NCBI RefSeq assembly: GCF_001544695.2 | Contig: NZ_FCOM02000002.1 | Coordinates: 186,001 to 250,000, forward strand | Direction of reading: 5' to 3' | Source of the DNA: Caballeronia arvi | GTDB lineage: Bacteria; Pseudomonadota; Gammaproteobacteria; Burkholderiales; Burkholderiaceae | DNA length: 64,000 nt | Part shown: positions 7,765-17,248 of the stretch, piece by piece | Position numbering within the stretch: position 1 is the first letter of the stretch | How the letters are laid out: every line of letters starts with the position of its first letter | Notes under the pieces: model-generated | Database searches by the model: none | Told to the model about the DNA's origin: nothing | The model's input: the letters and a program-made list of their open reading frames with translations, nothing else | Made by a program: the position numbers and the translations under genes

Positions 7765-8910
7765 ATGCATCTCGACTCCTCTTCAAGCTTTGCCTTTCCA
7801 TCCGCACCCATCGCATTCGTCGATCTCGAAACGACCGGCGGCACGTTCGGCGTGGACCGCATCACCGAGATCGGCATCGTGGAAGTCGGGCCGTCGGGCG
7901 TTTCGCAGTGGACGTCGCTGGTCAATCCGCAAAAACCTATTCCCGCGTTCGTCCAACAACTGACCGGCATCACCGACGCAATGGTGCGCGATGCCCCCAC
8001 CTTCGAACAACTCGCCGCCGGCTTGCTCGAGCGGATGAACGGGCGGCTGTTCGTCGCGCATAACGCGCACTTCGACCACGGCTTCCTGAAGGGCGAATTC
8101 AGGCGCCTCGGGCTTCGCTTCGCGCCCGACGTGCTTTGCACGGTGCAACTTTCGCGGGCGGTCTATCCGACAGAAACCCGTCACGGTCTCGATGCACTCG
8201 TCGACCGGCACGCGCTCGTACCTTCCGCGCGGCACCGGGCGCTCGCCGACGCGGATCTGCTCTGGCAGTTCTGGCAACACCTGCATCGCGCGCACGCGCC
8301 GGACGTCGTGCAGGCGCATCTGGAACGCGTGACGCGCCGATTCCAGCTCGCGGCGCATATCGACGAAGACACGATCGAGCAGATTGCCGCAGGCTGCGGC
8401 GTCTACATGTTTTATGGCGACGACGACGCGCCGCTCTACGCGGGTCGCAGCGTGAAGTTGCGCCAACGGGTGCGCTCGCATCTCGTCGGGCCGCGACGTT
8501 CAGCGAAGGATCTGCGTCTGGCCGCGCTCGTGCGCCGCGTCGAATGGAAGGCGACGGGCGGGGAGATCGGTGCGATGCTTGCCGAGGCGCAATGGATTGC
8601 CGACGCGCGTCCGGCGCATAATCGCGCGCCGAAGTCGCGTCCTGGTGAAGTGCGTGGTGCGCCGTGGCCGTACGGCGGCGCGATCGCGATAGAAGAGCGG
8701 GACGCGGCATCGGGGCAGCGCGCGTGGCACGTCATCGACGACTGGTGCTATCTCGGCTCGGCCAGCACGCTGGCGCAGGCCGGTGCGCTGCATGCAGGCG
8801 CCGGCGCGACGCAGTTCGAACTGACGACCTATCGCATTCTGAGCGAGCGCCTCGCGCGCGGGCTGGCCGTGACGCCGCTCATCGCGGCAGCGCCCGCGGC
8901 TGCCATCTAA
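7765..8910 (+). CDS. DEDDh 3'-5' exonuclease fused to a GIY-YIG nuclease domain
   Basis: This 381-residue protein has two nuclease modules. The N-terminal half (about residues 14-180) is a DnaQ-like exonuclease with VDLETTGG (Exo I), AHNAHFDHGFL (Exo II) and HRALADADLL (Exo III, DEDDh type). The middle (about 208-290) is a GIY-YIG domain (CGVYMFYGDDDAPLYAGRS, then LRQRVRSHL) like the N-terminal nuclease of UvrC or Cho. A further ~90 residues follow. This fusion is known in proteobacteria and is usually annotated as DNA polymerase III epsilon-like or excinuclease-like, with a presumed role in DNA repair. No clear ribosome-binding site precedes the ATG. It stands alone and converges on the chorismate mutase gene 6 bp away. 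Confidence 0.88.
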   Translation: MHLDSSSSFAFPSAPIAFVDLETTGGTFGVDRITEIGIVEVGPSGVSQWTSLVNPQKPIPAFVQQLTGITDAMVRDAPTFEQLAAGLLERMNGRLFVAHNAHFDHGFLKGEFRRLGLRFAPDVLCTVQLSRAVYPTETRHGLDALVDRHALVPSARHRALADADLLWQFWQHLHRAHAPDVVQAHLERVTRRFQLAAHIDEDTIEQIAAGCGVYMFYGDDDAPLYAGRSVKLRQRVRSHLVGPRRSAKDLRLAALVRRVEWKATGGEIGAMLAEAQWIADARPAHNRAPKSRPGEVRGAPWPYGGAIAIEERDAASGQRAWHVIDDWCYLGSASTLAQAGALHAGAGATQFELTTYRILSERLARGLAVTPLIAAAPAAAI

Positions 8911-8916
8911 GCGCGA

Positions 8917-9519
8917 TCAACCCACTGCACCCACGCCGCCCGTCGCGCAGACGTGCGACAGCGCGCGCATGAGCGGCTCGTTCATCGACGAGTTGTAGCG
9001 CGTCAGATGCTTCCATCGCGCGACGCTTTCGGCGAGGCGCATCGGGCAGTCGTCGGCGTGACGAATGGGCTCGACGTGCGCGAGCGCCGACACGAGCGAT
9101 TGCGTCAGGCGATCGAGTTTCGGACGCGTGTCCTTGGCGAGATCGGGCGGGGATTCTTCCGGCGCCGCTCTCAGCGCGCGCCAGTTGGCGAAAAGGACGT
9201 TTTGCACGTCCTTGCTCGCATCGATCTGATCGCGAAAGAACTGCCGCGCGAATTCGGGATCGACCTGCGCGCCTTTGGCCTTTTCCTCGACCTGCTTGAG
9301 CAACGCTTCTTCACGGGGCGCGTCGGTGATCGGCTCGTGATGCGCCCATTTCCAGCGCGCAACCGGCTCCGCAAGCGCGAGCCGTTGCGATACGAGCGCG
9401 ATGATATTGGTGAACGGCGTGTCGTCGCCGTCGGCGTGCACGGATGCGGGCGCAGCGAACGCGAGCACGCAGGCGAGAGCGGCGGAGGCGAGGAGAGAGA
9501 TGTTCGATCGGCGGCGCAT
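8917..9519 (-). CDS. Periplasmic chorismate mutase (AroQ gamma class)
   Basis: This 200-residue precursor starts MRRRSNISLLASAALACVLAFA and has an Ala-rich signal peptide ending near SVHADGDD, so the enzyme should be exported. The mature part matches secreted all-helical chorismate mutases: LVSQRLALAEPVARWKW, then PREEALLKQVEEKAK, DPEFARQFFRDQIDASKDVQ and a paired-Cys C-terminal region (DDCP and SHVCATGG). It converts chorismate to prephenate. The start at 9519 was chosen because the signal peptide begins there; the frame is open further upstream. Why a periplasmic form is useful to bacteria is not settled. Confidence 0.87.
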   Translation of the reverse strand: MRRRSNISLLASAALACVLAFAAPASVHADGDDTPFTNIIALVSQRLALAEPVARWKWAHHEPITDAPREEALLKQVEEKAKGAQVDPEFARQFFRDQIDASKDVQNVLFANWRALRAAPEESPPDLAKDTRPKLDRLTQSLVSALAHVEPIRHADDCPMRLAESVARWKHLTRYNSSMNEPLMRALSHVCATGGVGAVG

Positions 9520-9753
9520 CGGTGTCCGGGCAAAAGCGCCAGAATAGCGCACCGACCGCTCGAATCTAAACGTGATCGGCAATCGGGAGAAGAGCCTCGA
9601 CGAGGCGAGCCGGACCGCACGACTCGCCCAAGCGGTCATGAACGACGGGCGCGACGCGTCCTGGCGTGTGCCATGCGCGGACCTTTCGGTCCGTGTGCGC
9701 CGCGCGCGGCGGGCGTCGTTCTCACGACGACGGCGTGATCCAGCGTGTCCGCC

Positions 9754-9903
9754 TTACTTCGACTGCGCCGAGTTGCGCTGTTCGTCGAAGAACGCGCGCA
9801 CATGCTCGGGCAGTTCGGTCGCGAGAAATTCGACGCCAACCGGTTCCGGATCCGGACAATACACCTTGTCGGGCGTCGGGATTTTCGTCGGTTTCGCGTC
9901 CAT
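9754..9903 (-). CDS. Small conserved-looking protein, 49 residues
   Basis: The minus-strand frame encodes 49 residues beginning MDAKPTKIPTPDKVYCPDP and ending in EQRNSAQSK. The ATG is preceded by an AAGGAGAG ribosome-binding site at ideal spacing. Codon third positions are GC-biased like the neighbours. It is acidic and proline-rich, with one Cys, no membrane segment and no signal peptide. I do not recognise a family. It lies 234 bp upstream of the chorismate mutase gene on the same strand, probably as a separate gene. Confidence 0.65.
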   Translation of the reverse strand: MDAKPTKIPTPDKVYCPDPEPVGVEFLATELPEHVRAFFDEQRNSAQSK

Positions 9904-10488
9904 GATTTCTCTCCTTGATGACTACGGCAATTGCGCCAACTGGCCAGTGCGGCTTTTGCGCCGCCGCATACGGCCGAAAACCAAATACGGTTCCCTCTAG
10001 TTATGCGTTATCGGATCGCGACCGCTTCGGCTTGAGCCAAATCGGCGCGTGTGATTCATCAACGCATGATCGTTCGTCTCCGGACTGGCAATATGTCGGT
10101 AATTGATTGCCGGCCCTCAATTCATCGCCGCAAAAAGTACTGCTTAGGAGTCTCCGATGACCGCCTCGGCGAGCCGCGCCCAGCCTGGCTCTGCACGAAA
10201 CGCGACCATCGCGTACTTAAACTGTAGCTTTTCCTCTATGGATATAACGATACCGGGAAACCAGCGTTGACGCATGATGGTGCAGGGCGGAAAATGGCTT
10301 GTTGTTGTACGTAATCGCACATATAAGGCGAATCAGGCGGGAGGCGGGCGCGAACGTGAAATCGGTGAGGCCGGTTTCAGTCGTAAGTCGCAATCGCGTG
10401 TATAGCGGAGCCGATCGTTGCAAAACGCGCAAAGCGTTTTGCGGGAGATGAAAGCAAAGCTGAACTGCTTGCAGTGGAGCACAAAAGC
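9904..10488. other. Intergenic region, no convincing gene
   Basis: About 585 bp with a locally lower GC content. The only coding hint is a 37-codon frame on the plus strand at 10157-10270 with an AGGAG 7 bp upstream of its ATG; it resembles nothing I know. The minus-strand frame across 10217-10582 runs through the tRNA-Thr gene and is not real. Confidence 0.5.
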
Positions 10489-10525
10489 AAAAGACCCGCG
10501 TCACTTCCGTGTACGCGGGTCTTTT
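10489..10525. terminator. Terminator of tRNA-Thr
   Basis: A 12-bp stem AAAAGACCCGCG / CGCGGGTCTTTT around a 13-nt loop. On the minus strand it lies 19 bp after the tRNA-Thr 3' end. It is symmetric enough to act on both strands. Confidence 0.8.
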
Positions 10526-10543
10526 GTGCTGCTTGAATCCTGT

Positions 10544-10619
10544 TGGTGCCGGAAAGAGGAATCGAACCCCCGACCTTCGCATTACGAATGCGCTGCTCTA
10601 CCGTCTGAGCTATTCCGGC
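10544..10619 (-). tRNA. tRNA-Thr (anticodon CGT)
   Basis: A 76-nt cloverleaf on the minus strand: acceptor GCCGGAA/TTCCGGC, D-arm AGCTCAGACGGTAGAGC, anticodon loop TTCGTAA with CGT, T-arm GGGTTCGATTCC, and an encoded CCA. It reads ACG codons. Confidence 0.97.
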
Positions 10620-10675
10620 TCCGAATTTTTCTTCGCTTTTGCGTCCGTTTTGATCGTCAGCAGCGAAGAAGTGAG

Positions 10676-10704
10676 ATTATGCAGAGCCTTTCTCGTCTTG
10701 GCAA
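10676..10704 (-). promoter_or_regulatory. Promoter of tRNA-Thr
   Basis: On the minus strand TTGCCA (10704-10699) and CATAAT (10681-10676) are separated by exactly 17 bp. Transcription would begin about 50 nt before the mature tRNA, leaving a leader for 5' processing. Confidence 0.65.
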
Positions 10705-10713
10705 TACTTAAGA

Positions 10714-11733
<1,020 letters not shown>

Positions 11734-11821
11734 GCGGGGCTCCGTGAGCGTTAGACGAATATTCACGATTCTAACCGCTCGACCTGTCGCCCCGATGTGA
11801 CAGCGTCCGCCATAAGTCAGA

Positions 11822-11854
11822 ACGGCCGCCGCGCGAATCTCGCGCGGCGGCCGT
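11822..11854 (-). terminator. GC-rich hairpin after pepN
   Basis: A 14-bp perfect stem (ACGGCCGCCGCGCG and its complement) with a 5-nt loop lies 31 bp after the pepN stop. On the minus strand it is followed by TTCTGACTT, so the U-tract is weak. It is probably a terminator or mRNA-end stabiliser. Confidence 0.55.
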
Positions 11855-11885
11855 CACACATCAAAAATCCGAGGTCGGCCAGCGC

Positions 11886-14615
11886 TTAAGCCGCGAGTGC
11901 CTTTTCGACCACCTCGCGCACGTCGCGCGATTTCGCCTTCGACGCGACTGCCGAGAGCGCGGCGTGCATCTTTTCGCGCAGCTTCGGCGTGAAGCGGCGC
12001 CACAGCTCGAGTCCGCGCGCGAGGCGCGCCGCGACTTGCGGATTGAGCGCGTCGAGTGCGATCACCTGTTCGGCCCAGAACGCATAGCCGGAGCCGTCGG
12101 GCGCGTGGAACTGCGCGGGATTGCCGCTGCAGAAGCTGAAGATCAGCGAGCGCGCGCGGTTCGGGTTCTTGATGTTGAACGCCTGATGCTGCATCAGCTT
12201 GCGCACGATCTCGATCACATTGCGCTCCGGCCCGCCGCGTTGCGTCGCCTGGAGCGCGAACCACTTGTCGATGACGAGCGCCTCGTTCTCGAAGCGGCGA
12301 TAGAAGTCCGCCAGCGCCGCGTCCGCGACGCTCGCGTCGGCGCCCTTCGTCGCGCTCCCCATCAACAGCGCCGCGAGCGCCGCCGAGCGATCGGTCATGT
12401 TGTCGGCGGCGTCGTATTGCGCCTGCGCGAGCTTGACGGCTTCGCGCGGATCGTCGAGCTGGCTCAGATAGGCGAGGGCGAGATTTTTCAGGCCGCGCTT
12501 ACCGGCATCCTCCGGCGTCGGTCGATAGTCGCCCGGCGTGCGGTTCGCCTGATAGGTCGCGATCCATTTCTCGCGCAATTGCGAAGCGAGACGACGGCTC
12601 ATGAAGACGCGCGCCGCGTGCACGGCGGCCGGATCGGACACGGTCATCTGCTCGGCGAGATAGCTTTCCGAGGGCAGCATCAGCGCGAGTTCGCGGAACG
12701 CGGGCGTGAGCGTGGTGTCGTCGAGCACGCGCGCGAAAGCGGCGATCACCTGATCGTCGAGCGACAGCGTCTCGCCGTTCGCCGCGCGCTCGGCGAGCCC
12801 GAGCAGCTCGCGCGTGGCGAGACGCTGGCCGGCTTCCCATCGATTGAACGGATCGCTGTCGTGCGCGAGCAGGAACGCGAGTTCATCGTTCGTGTAGTCG
12901 TATTCGACGATCACCGGCGCCGAGAAATTGCGCAGCAGCGAGGGCAGCGGCGCCTCGCTCACGTCGACGAAGGTGAACGACTGCTCGCGCTCCGTGAATT
13001 CGAGCACGCGCGTCGTGCCGTTCGGCTCCTTTTCGCCTTCGAGCCGCAGAGGCAGATCCGCGCCGTTCTGGCCGATCAGGCCGACCGAGAACGGAATCAG
13101 CAGCGGTCCTTTCTGCGTGTCGCGCGCCGCTTCCGACGCTTCGCCGTAGCCCTGCGCGAGCGTCAGCGTGTAACGCTTCTTCGCGGCGTCGTAGGAAGCG
13201 CGCACGGATACGCGCGGCGTGCCCGCCTGGTTGTACCAGCGCTCGAACTGCGCGAGATCGCGATGATTCGCGTCGGCGAGTGCGTGGCGGAAGTCGTCGC
13301 AGGTCACGGCCTGGCCGTCGTGGCGCTGGAAGTAGAGGTCCATGCCGCGGCGGAAGCCGTCGCGGCCGAAGAGCGTCTGATACATCCGCACGACTTCCGA
13401 GCCCTTTTCGTAGACGGTCATCGTGTAGAAGTTGTTGATCTCGACGTAGCTTTCCGGGCGCACCGGATGCGCCATCGGGCCAGCGTCCTCGGCGAACTGC
13501 ATCTGGCGCAGCACGCGCACGTCCTCGATGCGCTTGGTCGCGCGCGCGGCCGCACTCGCCGCGCCCGACGTCGCATTCGCGTCGCCCGCGGCCATGTCGG
13601 CGGAGAATTCCTGATCGCGGAACACGGTCAGGCCTTCCTTCAGGCTCAGCTGGAACCAGTCGCGGCAGGTCACGCGATTGCCCGTCCAGTTATGGAAGTA
13701 CTCGTGTCCGACCACGGCCTCGATATTCGAGAAATCCGTGTCCGTCGCGGTTTCCGGATTTGCGAGCACATACTTCGTGTTGAAGATGTTGAGGCCCTTG
13801 TTTTCCATCGCGCCCATGTTGAAATCGCTGACCGCGACGATCATGAAGCGGTCGAGATCCAGTTCCAGCCCGAAGCGCTTTTCGTCCCAGCGGATCGAGT
13901 GGATCAGCGAATCCATCGCGTGACGGGTCTTGTCGAGATCGTTCGGCTCGACCCACACCTGCAGCAGCTTTTCCTTGCCCGAACCGGACTTGATCTTTTC
14001 TTCGATGCACACGAGCTTGCCCGCCACCAGCGCGAACAGATAACTCGGCTTCTTGAACGGGTCTTCCCATTTCGCGAAGTGGCGGCCGTCGGGCAGCTCG
14101 CCTTCCTCGATCAGATTGCCGTTGGACAGCAGCACCGGGTACGCGGTCTTGTCGGCGCGCAGCGTGACGGTGTAGGTGGACATCACGTCGGGGCGATCGA
14201 GGAAGTACGTGATGCGGCGAAAGCCCTCGGCTTCGCACTGCGTGAAGAAGTTGCCGCTGGAGACATAAAGTCCGGAGAGCGTCGTGTTCTCAGCCGGATT
14301 GCAGAGGCTCTCGATGCTAAGCTCGAAGGCATCCGCCGCGGGAATATTGCCAATGGACAGTCCGTTTTCATGGACGCGGACATCCGCGTGCGCGACGCCG
14401 TCGATCACCGCTTTCACGAATTCCAGTTGCTCGCCCATCAGTTCGAGTCGGGGCGCGTCGCCGCGTGCGTCGGGATTGCGGCGCAGCTTCATCGTGTTTT
14501 TCACGACCGTGCGCGCCGGCACGAGGTCGAACTCGAGCGCGACGGAGTCGATCAAAAACGCGGGCGGCGTGTAGTCCTGGCGGCGGATCACTGCGGATGC
14601 GGTCGTGGTTGACAT
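11886..14615 (-). CDS. pepN: Aminopeptidase N (M1 metallopeptidase)
   Basis: This 909-residue cytoplasmic zinc aminopeptidase removes N-terminal residues from peptides. The exopeptidase motif GAMENKG begins near residue 268. The zinc motif HEYFHNWTGNRVT begins near 304, with the second glutamate in LKEGLTVFRDQEF. The length and the VVGHEYFHNW form match the proteobacterial PepN group (E. coli 870 residues). The start MSTTTASAVIRRQDYTPP at 14615 was chosen because family proteins begin just before the RRQDY segment. It is a single gene, divergent from the lipoprotein gene at 14845. Confidence 0.96.
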   Translation of the reverse strand: MSTTTASAVIRRQDYTPPAFLIDSVALEFDLVPARTVVKNTMKLRRNPDARGDAPRLELMGEQLEFVKAVIDGVAHADVRVHENGLSIGNIPAADAFELSIESLCNPAENTTLSGLYVSSGNFFTQCEAEGFRRITYFLDRPDVMSTYTVTLRADKTAYPVLLSNGNLIEEGELPDGRHFAKWEDPFKKPSYLFALVAGKLVCIEEKIKSGSGKEKLLQVWVEPNDLDKTRHAMDSLIHSIRWDEKRFGLELDLDRFMIVAVSDFNMGAMENKGLNIFNTKYVLANPETATDTDFSNIEAVVGHEYFHNWTGNRVTCRDWFQLSLKEGLTVFRDQEFSADMAAGDANATSGAASAAARATKRIEDVRVLRQMQFAEDAGPMAHPVRPESYVEINNFYTMTVYEKGSEVVRMYQTLFGRDGFRRGMDLYFQRHDGQAVTCDDFRHALADANHRDLAQFERWYNQAGTPRVSVRASYDAAKKRYTLTLAQGYGEASEAARDTQKGPLLIPFSVGLIGQNGADLPLRLEGEKEPNGTTRVLEFTEREQSFTFVDVSEAPLPSLLRNFSAPVIVEYDYTNDELAFLLAHDSDPFNRWEAGQRLATRELLGLAERAANGETLSLDDQVIAAFARVLDDTTLTPAFRELALMLPSESYLAEQMTVSDPAAVHAARVFMSRRLASQLREKWIATYQANRTPGDYRPTPEDAGKRGLKNLALAYLSQLDDPREAVKLAQAQYDAADNMTDRSAALAALLMGSATKGADASVADAALADFYRRFENEALVIDKWFALQATQRGGPERNVIEIVRKLMQHQAFNIKNPNRARSLIFSFCSGNPAQFHAPDGSGYAFWAEQVIALDALNPQVAARLARGLELWRRFTPKLREKMHAALSAVASKAKSRDVREVVEKALAA

Positions 14616-14844
14616 GGCGAGATCTTCAAAGTGGATGGCGCGGCGCGAGCGCATGGCGTGGCCGTTTCGTCACGGCACGCATGCTGGCGCGGCATGTCGA
14701 ACCATTGTACAAAACGTCCGTCGATCGTGAGCGCCGAGCGCCGAGCGCCGCGGCGTCGGCGGGTCTTGCATGATGCGCGGCACGTGCGCGGACCGCTCGC
14801 ACTATCTATAACTAAGAAGAGCTGTTTCCGAAGTGAGGACGACC

Positions 14845-15558
14845 ATGAATTTTCCGACCAAGGCGCTGTACAGATGGCTGTCGATACTCGCCGCGCTGTG
14901 GCTCGCGGGATGCACGACGTACGTGCAGACGCAGGTGACCGCGTTCTCCGACTGGAGCGGCAGCGACACGACACGCACCTATGCGTTCGCACGTCAGGGC
15001 GAGCAGCAGAACAGCATCGAGCAGACGACTTACGAGACGCTCGTCGCGAACGAGTTGTCGAAGTACAACTTCCGACAGGCGCCGGACGCGGGCGCGCGCT
15101 ATCAGGTGGCGCTCGCCTATTCGGTGCGCGGCGATCTGATGACCGTGCGCCAGCCGGTTTACTACGATCCGTGGCCGATGTACGGTCCCTACGGCCGTCC
15201 GTTCTGGGGTCCGTGGGGCGGCTGGGGAGGCTATGGTCCGTGGGGCCCGACGGGTTACGTCGACCAGAGCTATCCGGTCTATATCCACGCACTGCAGATC
15301 CGCATGACCGACCGCCAGACCGGCCGCGAGGTCTACAAGGTGACGGCGGTGAATTCGACGGACGCCCCTTCGCTCTATCAGGCGATGCCCTATCTGACGC
15401 GCAGCGCGCTCGCCGATTTCCCGCTCGGCAACGGCACCGTGCGCACGGTGACGCTGCCCGTGGACAAGAACGGCGGCATCTCGAACGAGACGGCTGCGTC
15501 GCTGAATTCGAACGAGCGGGGCGTGGCGCCGGCGCCTGCATCGAAGACGGTCGAATAA
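14845..15558 (+). CDS. DUF4136-like lipoprotein
   Basis: This 237-residue precursor has a type II signal peptide ending LAALWLAGC, with the lipidated Cys at about residue 23. The mature part begins TTYVQTQVTAFSDW and contains RTYAFA, YETLVANELSKYNFR and a long Gly/Trp/Pro stretch near residues 110-135 (PFWGPWGGWGGYGPWGP). This order (an FSDW/TYAFA opening, then an ANELSKYNFR helix) fits the DUF4136 family of envelope lipoproteins of unknown role. The ATG at 14845 has GAGG 8 bp upstream; an in-frame GTG at 14833 is less likely. Confidence 0.75.
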   Translation: MNFPTKALYRWLSILAALWLAGCTTYVQTQVTAFSDWSGSDTTRTYAFARQGEQQNSIEQTTYETLVANELSKYNFRQAPDAGARYQVALAYSVRGDLMTVRQPVYYDPWPMYGPYGRPFWGPWGGWGGYGPWGPTGYVDQSYPVYIHALQIRMTDRQTGREVYKVTAVNSTDAPSLYQAMPYLTRSALADFPLGNGTVRTVTLPVDKNGGISNETAASLNSNERGVAPAPASKTVE

Positions 15559-15740
15559 GCGTGCGAGGCGCGCGCTGAATGCATCGGAAATAATTGCCGG
15601 CGTGAGGCGGGCCGGTTACGTCTCACGCCGTCGCACGTCATTTAAAAAGCGCCCGACGGCCTTGAGTAAACTCGGAATTATCGTTGTGACGCGGGGCCGC
15701 AATATATGCAGCTTCCCTCAAATAGCGATATATTTCGCAG

Positions 15741-16439
15741 ATGACAAAACCGTGTCCGCCCAATCCTGAAGCCGTTCCCGAGCCCACCACATGGGACGCG
15801 CGGCTCGCCCGCCGCCTCGTCACGCCTCTCATGGGCACGCCGGTGACACCCAACCATCTGACGACGCTGCGTCTCGCCATCGGTCTCGCCGGTGCGTACT
15901 ATTTGTCGCTCGGTCAGTTCTGGATGTGCACGCTCGGCGCGCTCCTCATCGCACTGTCGAATCTCGTCGATCACACCGACGGCGAGCTTGCGCGCATCAG
16001 CGGTCAGTCGAGCAAGATCGGCCACTTCTATGACCTCGCGGCGGATGCGCTCGTGACCGTGCTGCTGTTTCTCGGCATCGGGTTTTACGTGGCGGTGCAT
16101 CATCCGTCGATGATCGTGCCTGCGCAATGGCTCGGCGGCATCGCGGGCGTGGCCGTCGCGCTGATCTTTTTTCTGCGCATGCGCATCGAGTCGATGGTCG
16201 GCAAGTCGGGCACGAAGCAGGCGTCGATGGCCGGCTTCGAAACCGAAGACGTGCTGTATCTGCTGCCGGTCGTGACGATCCTGAACGGCATGACGCCGTT
16301 TCTGGTCGCCGCGTCGATCGGCGCGCCGCTCTTCGCGGTGTACGTGGCGATCGACTATCAACGCGTCAACCGACAAATGAAGCAGCGCGCACAGGCGTCG
16401 CACGCGAGCAAGAGCAACGATTTCCAGGCGGTGAGATGA
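15741..16439 (+). CDS. CDP-alcohol phosphatidyltransferase family membrane enzyme
   Basis: This 232-residue membrane protein carries the full CDP-alcohol phosphotransferase signature: D77, D80, G81, A84, R85, G94, D98 and D102, with standard spacing. Several hydrophobic segments follow (for example residues 100-120 and 135-150). Family members join a CDP-activated group and an alcohol with release of CMP. It is the first gene of a run of seven plus-strand genes, and its stop overlaps the next start (ATGA). In this context the CDP-activated partner may be a CDP-phosphonate, giving a phosphonolipid. That substrate is inferred; ordinary CDP-diacylglycerol chemistry is the alternative. Confidence 0.85.
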   Translation: MTKPCPPNPEAVPEPTTWDARLARRLVTPLMGTPVTPNHLTTLRLAIGLAGAYYLSLGQFWMCTLGALLIALSNLVDHTDGELARISGQSSKIGHFYDLAADALVTVLLFLGIGFYVAVHHPSMIVPAQWLGGIAGVAVALIFFLRMRIESMVGKSGTKQASMAGFETEDVLYLLPVVTILNGMTPFLVAASIGAPLFAVYVAIDYQRVNRQMKQRAQASHASKSNDFQAVR

Positions 16440-17248
16440 GCGATACGGCAACTCCGGTCAACACCCCGATGCAGGGAGCGCAAGCGACGCCGGCAACGCG
16501 CCTGTCGAAGCGCGACATCGACTCGACTCTGAACGCGCGTCTTGCCGCGTTGCAAACGCCGAAACTGCGCGACGAGTACGGCCAGCAGGGTTCGTTTCTC
16601 TACATCGAAGACTTTCTGCCGCGCGATTACACGGAGCGCCTGATCGCCGCCGTGCACGACACGATGCCGGCCGTGAACCGCAACTATCTGCCGGGTCACA
16701 AGGCGGGCGGCAGCGTGAGCCGCCATACGCTCGACAAGCTCGCGCCGTTCATCGCGGATCTGTACCGGTCCGACGCGCTCATCAAATGGCTGGAAGCGAT
16801 CACCGGCGACAAACTGCAACTCTCGCCGGAAGACGATCCGCACGCCTACGCGCTCTATTTCTACACGCGCCCGGGCGACCATATCGGCTGGCATTACGAC
16901 ACGTCGTATTACGAAGGCCGCCGCTATACGCTGCTGCTCGGCGTGATCGACGATTCGTCGTGTCTGCTCGATTACGAACTGCACACAAAGACGCCGGGCA
17001 AGAGCGCGCAGCCGGGCGCCGTGCAATATCCGCCCGGCGCGTTCGTGTTCTTCGACGGCGACAAGCTGCGCCATCGCGTCACGCCGCTCGGCGAAAACGA
17101 AATGCGCGTGTCGCTCACGTTCGAGTACGTGACGAACCCCAACATGCGGCCGTTCCAGCGCTTCATTTCGAACATGAAGGACTCGATCGCGTATTTCGGG
17201 TTCAAGCAGGTTTTTCGCCGCAAGGGCGGCAAGAACGGACAGGCATGA
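16436..17248 (+). CDS. 2-oxoglutarate/Fe(II)-dependent oxygenase-like protein
   Basis: This 270-residue protein contains the iron-binding H-x-D...H triad, H153-Y-D155 in GDHIGWHYDTSYYEG and H213 in KLRHRV. The 2-oxoglutarate-binding Arg is R224 in MRVSLTFEY. The segment FYTRPGDHIGWHYD and PPGAFVFFDG fit the jelly-roll core of prolyl-4-hydroxylase-like oxygenases. It overlaps the genes on both sides by 4 bp (ATGA), so it is made with the phosphonate genes. A plausible job is hydroxylating the phosphonate or its lipid; the substrate cannot be read from sequence. It is not the PhnY (PhyH-type) family. Confidence 0.8.
   Translation: MSDTATPVNTPMQGAQATPATRLSKRDIDSTLNARLAALQTPKLRDEYGQQGSFLYIEDFLPRDYTERLIAAVHDTMPAVNRNYLPGHKAGGSVSRHTLDKLAPFIADLYRSDALIKWLEAITGDKLQLSPEDDPHAYALYFYTRPGDHIGWHYDTSYYEGRRYTLLLGVIDDSSCLLDYELHTKTPGKSAQPGAVQYPPGAFVFFDGDKLRHRVTPLGENEMRVSLTFEYVTNPNMRPFQRFISNMKDSIAYFGFKQVFRRKGGKNGQA

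Noticed and set aside
10157..10270. 37-codon frame with AGGAG upstream
   Set aside because: The signal is good, but the product is unlike anything known and the length is too short to call without conservation data.
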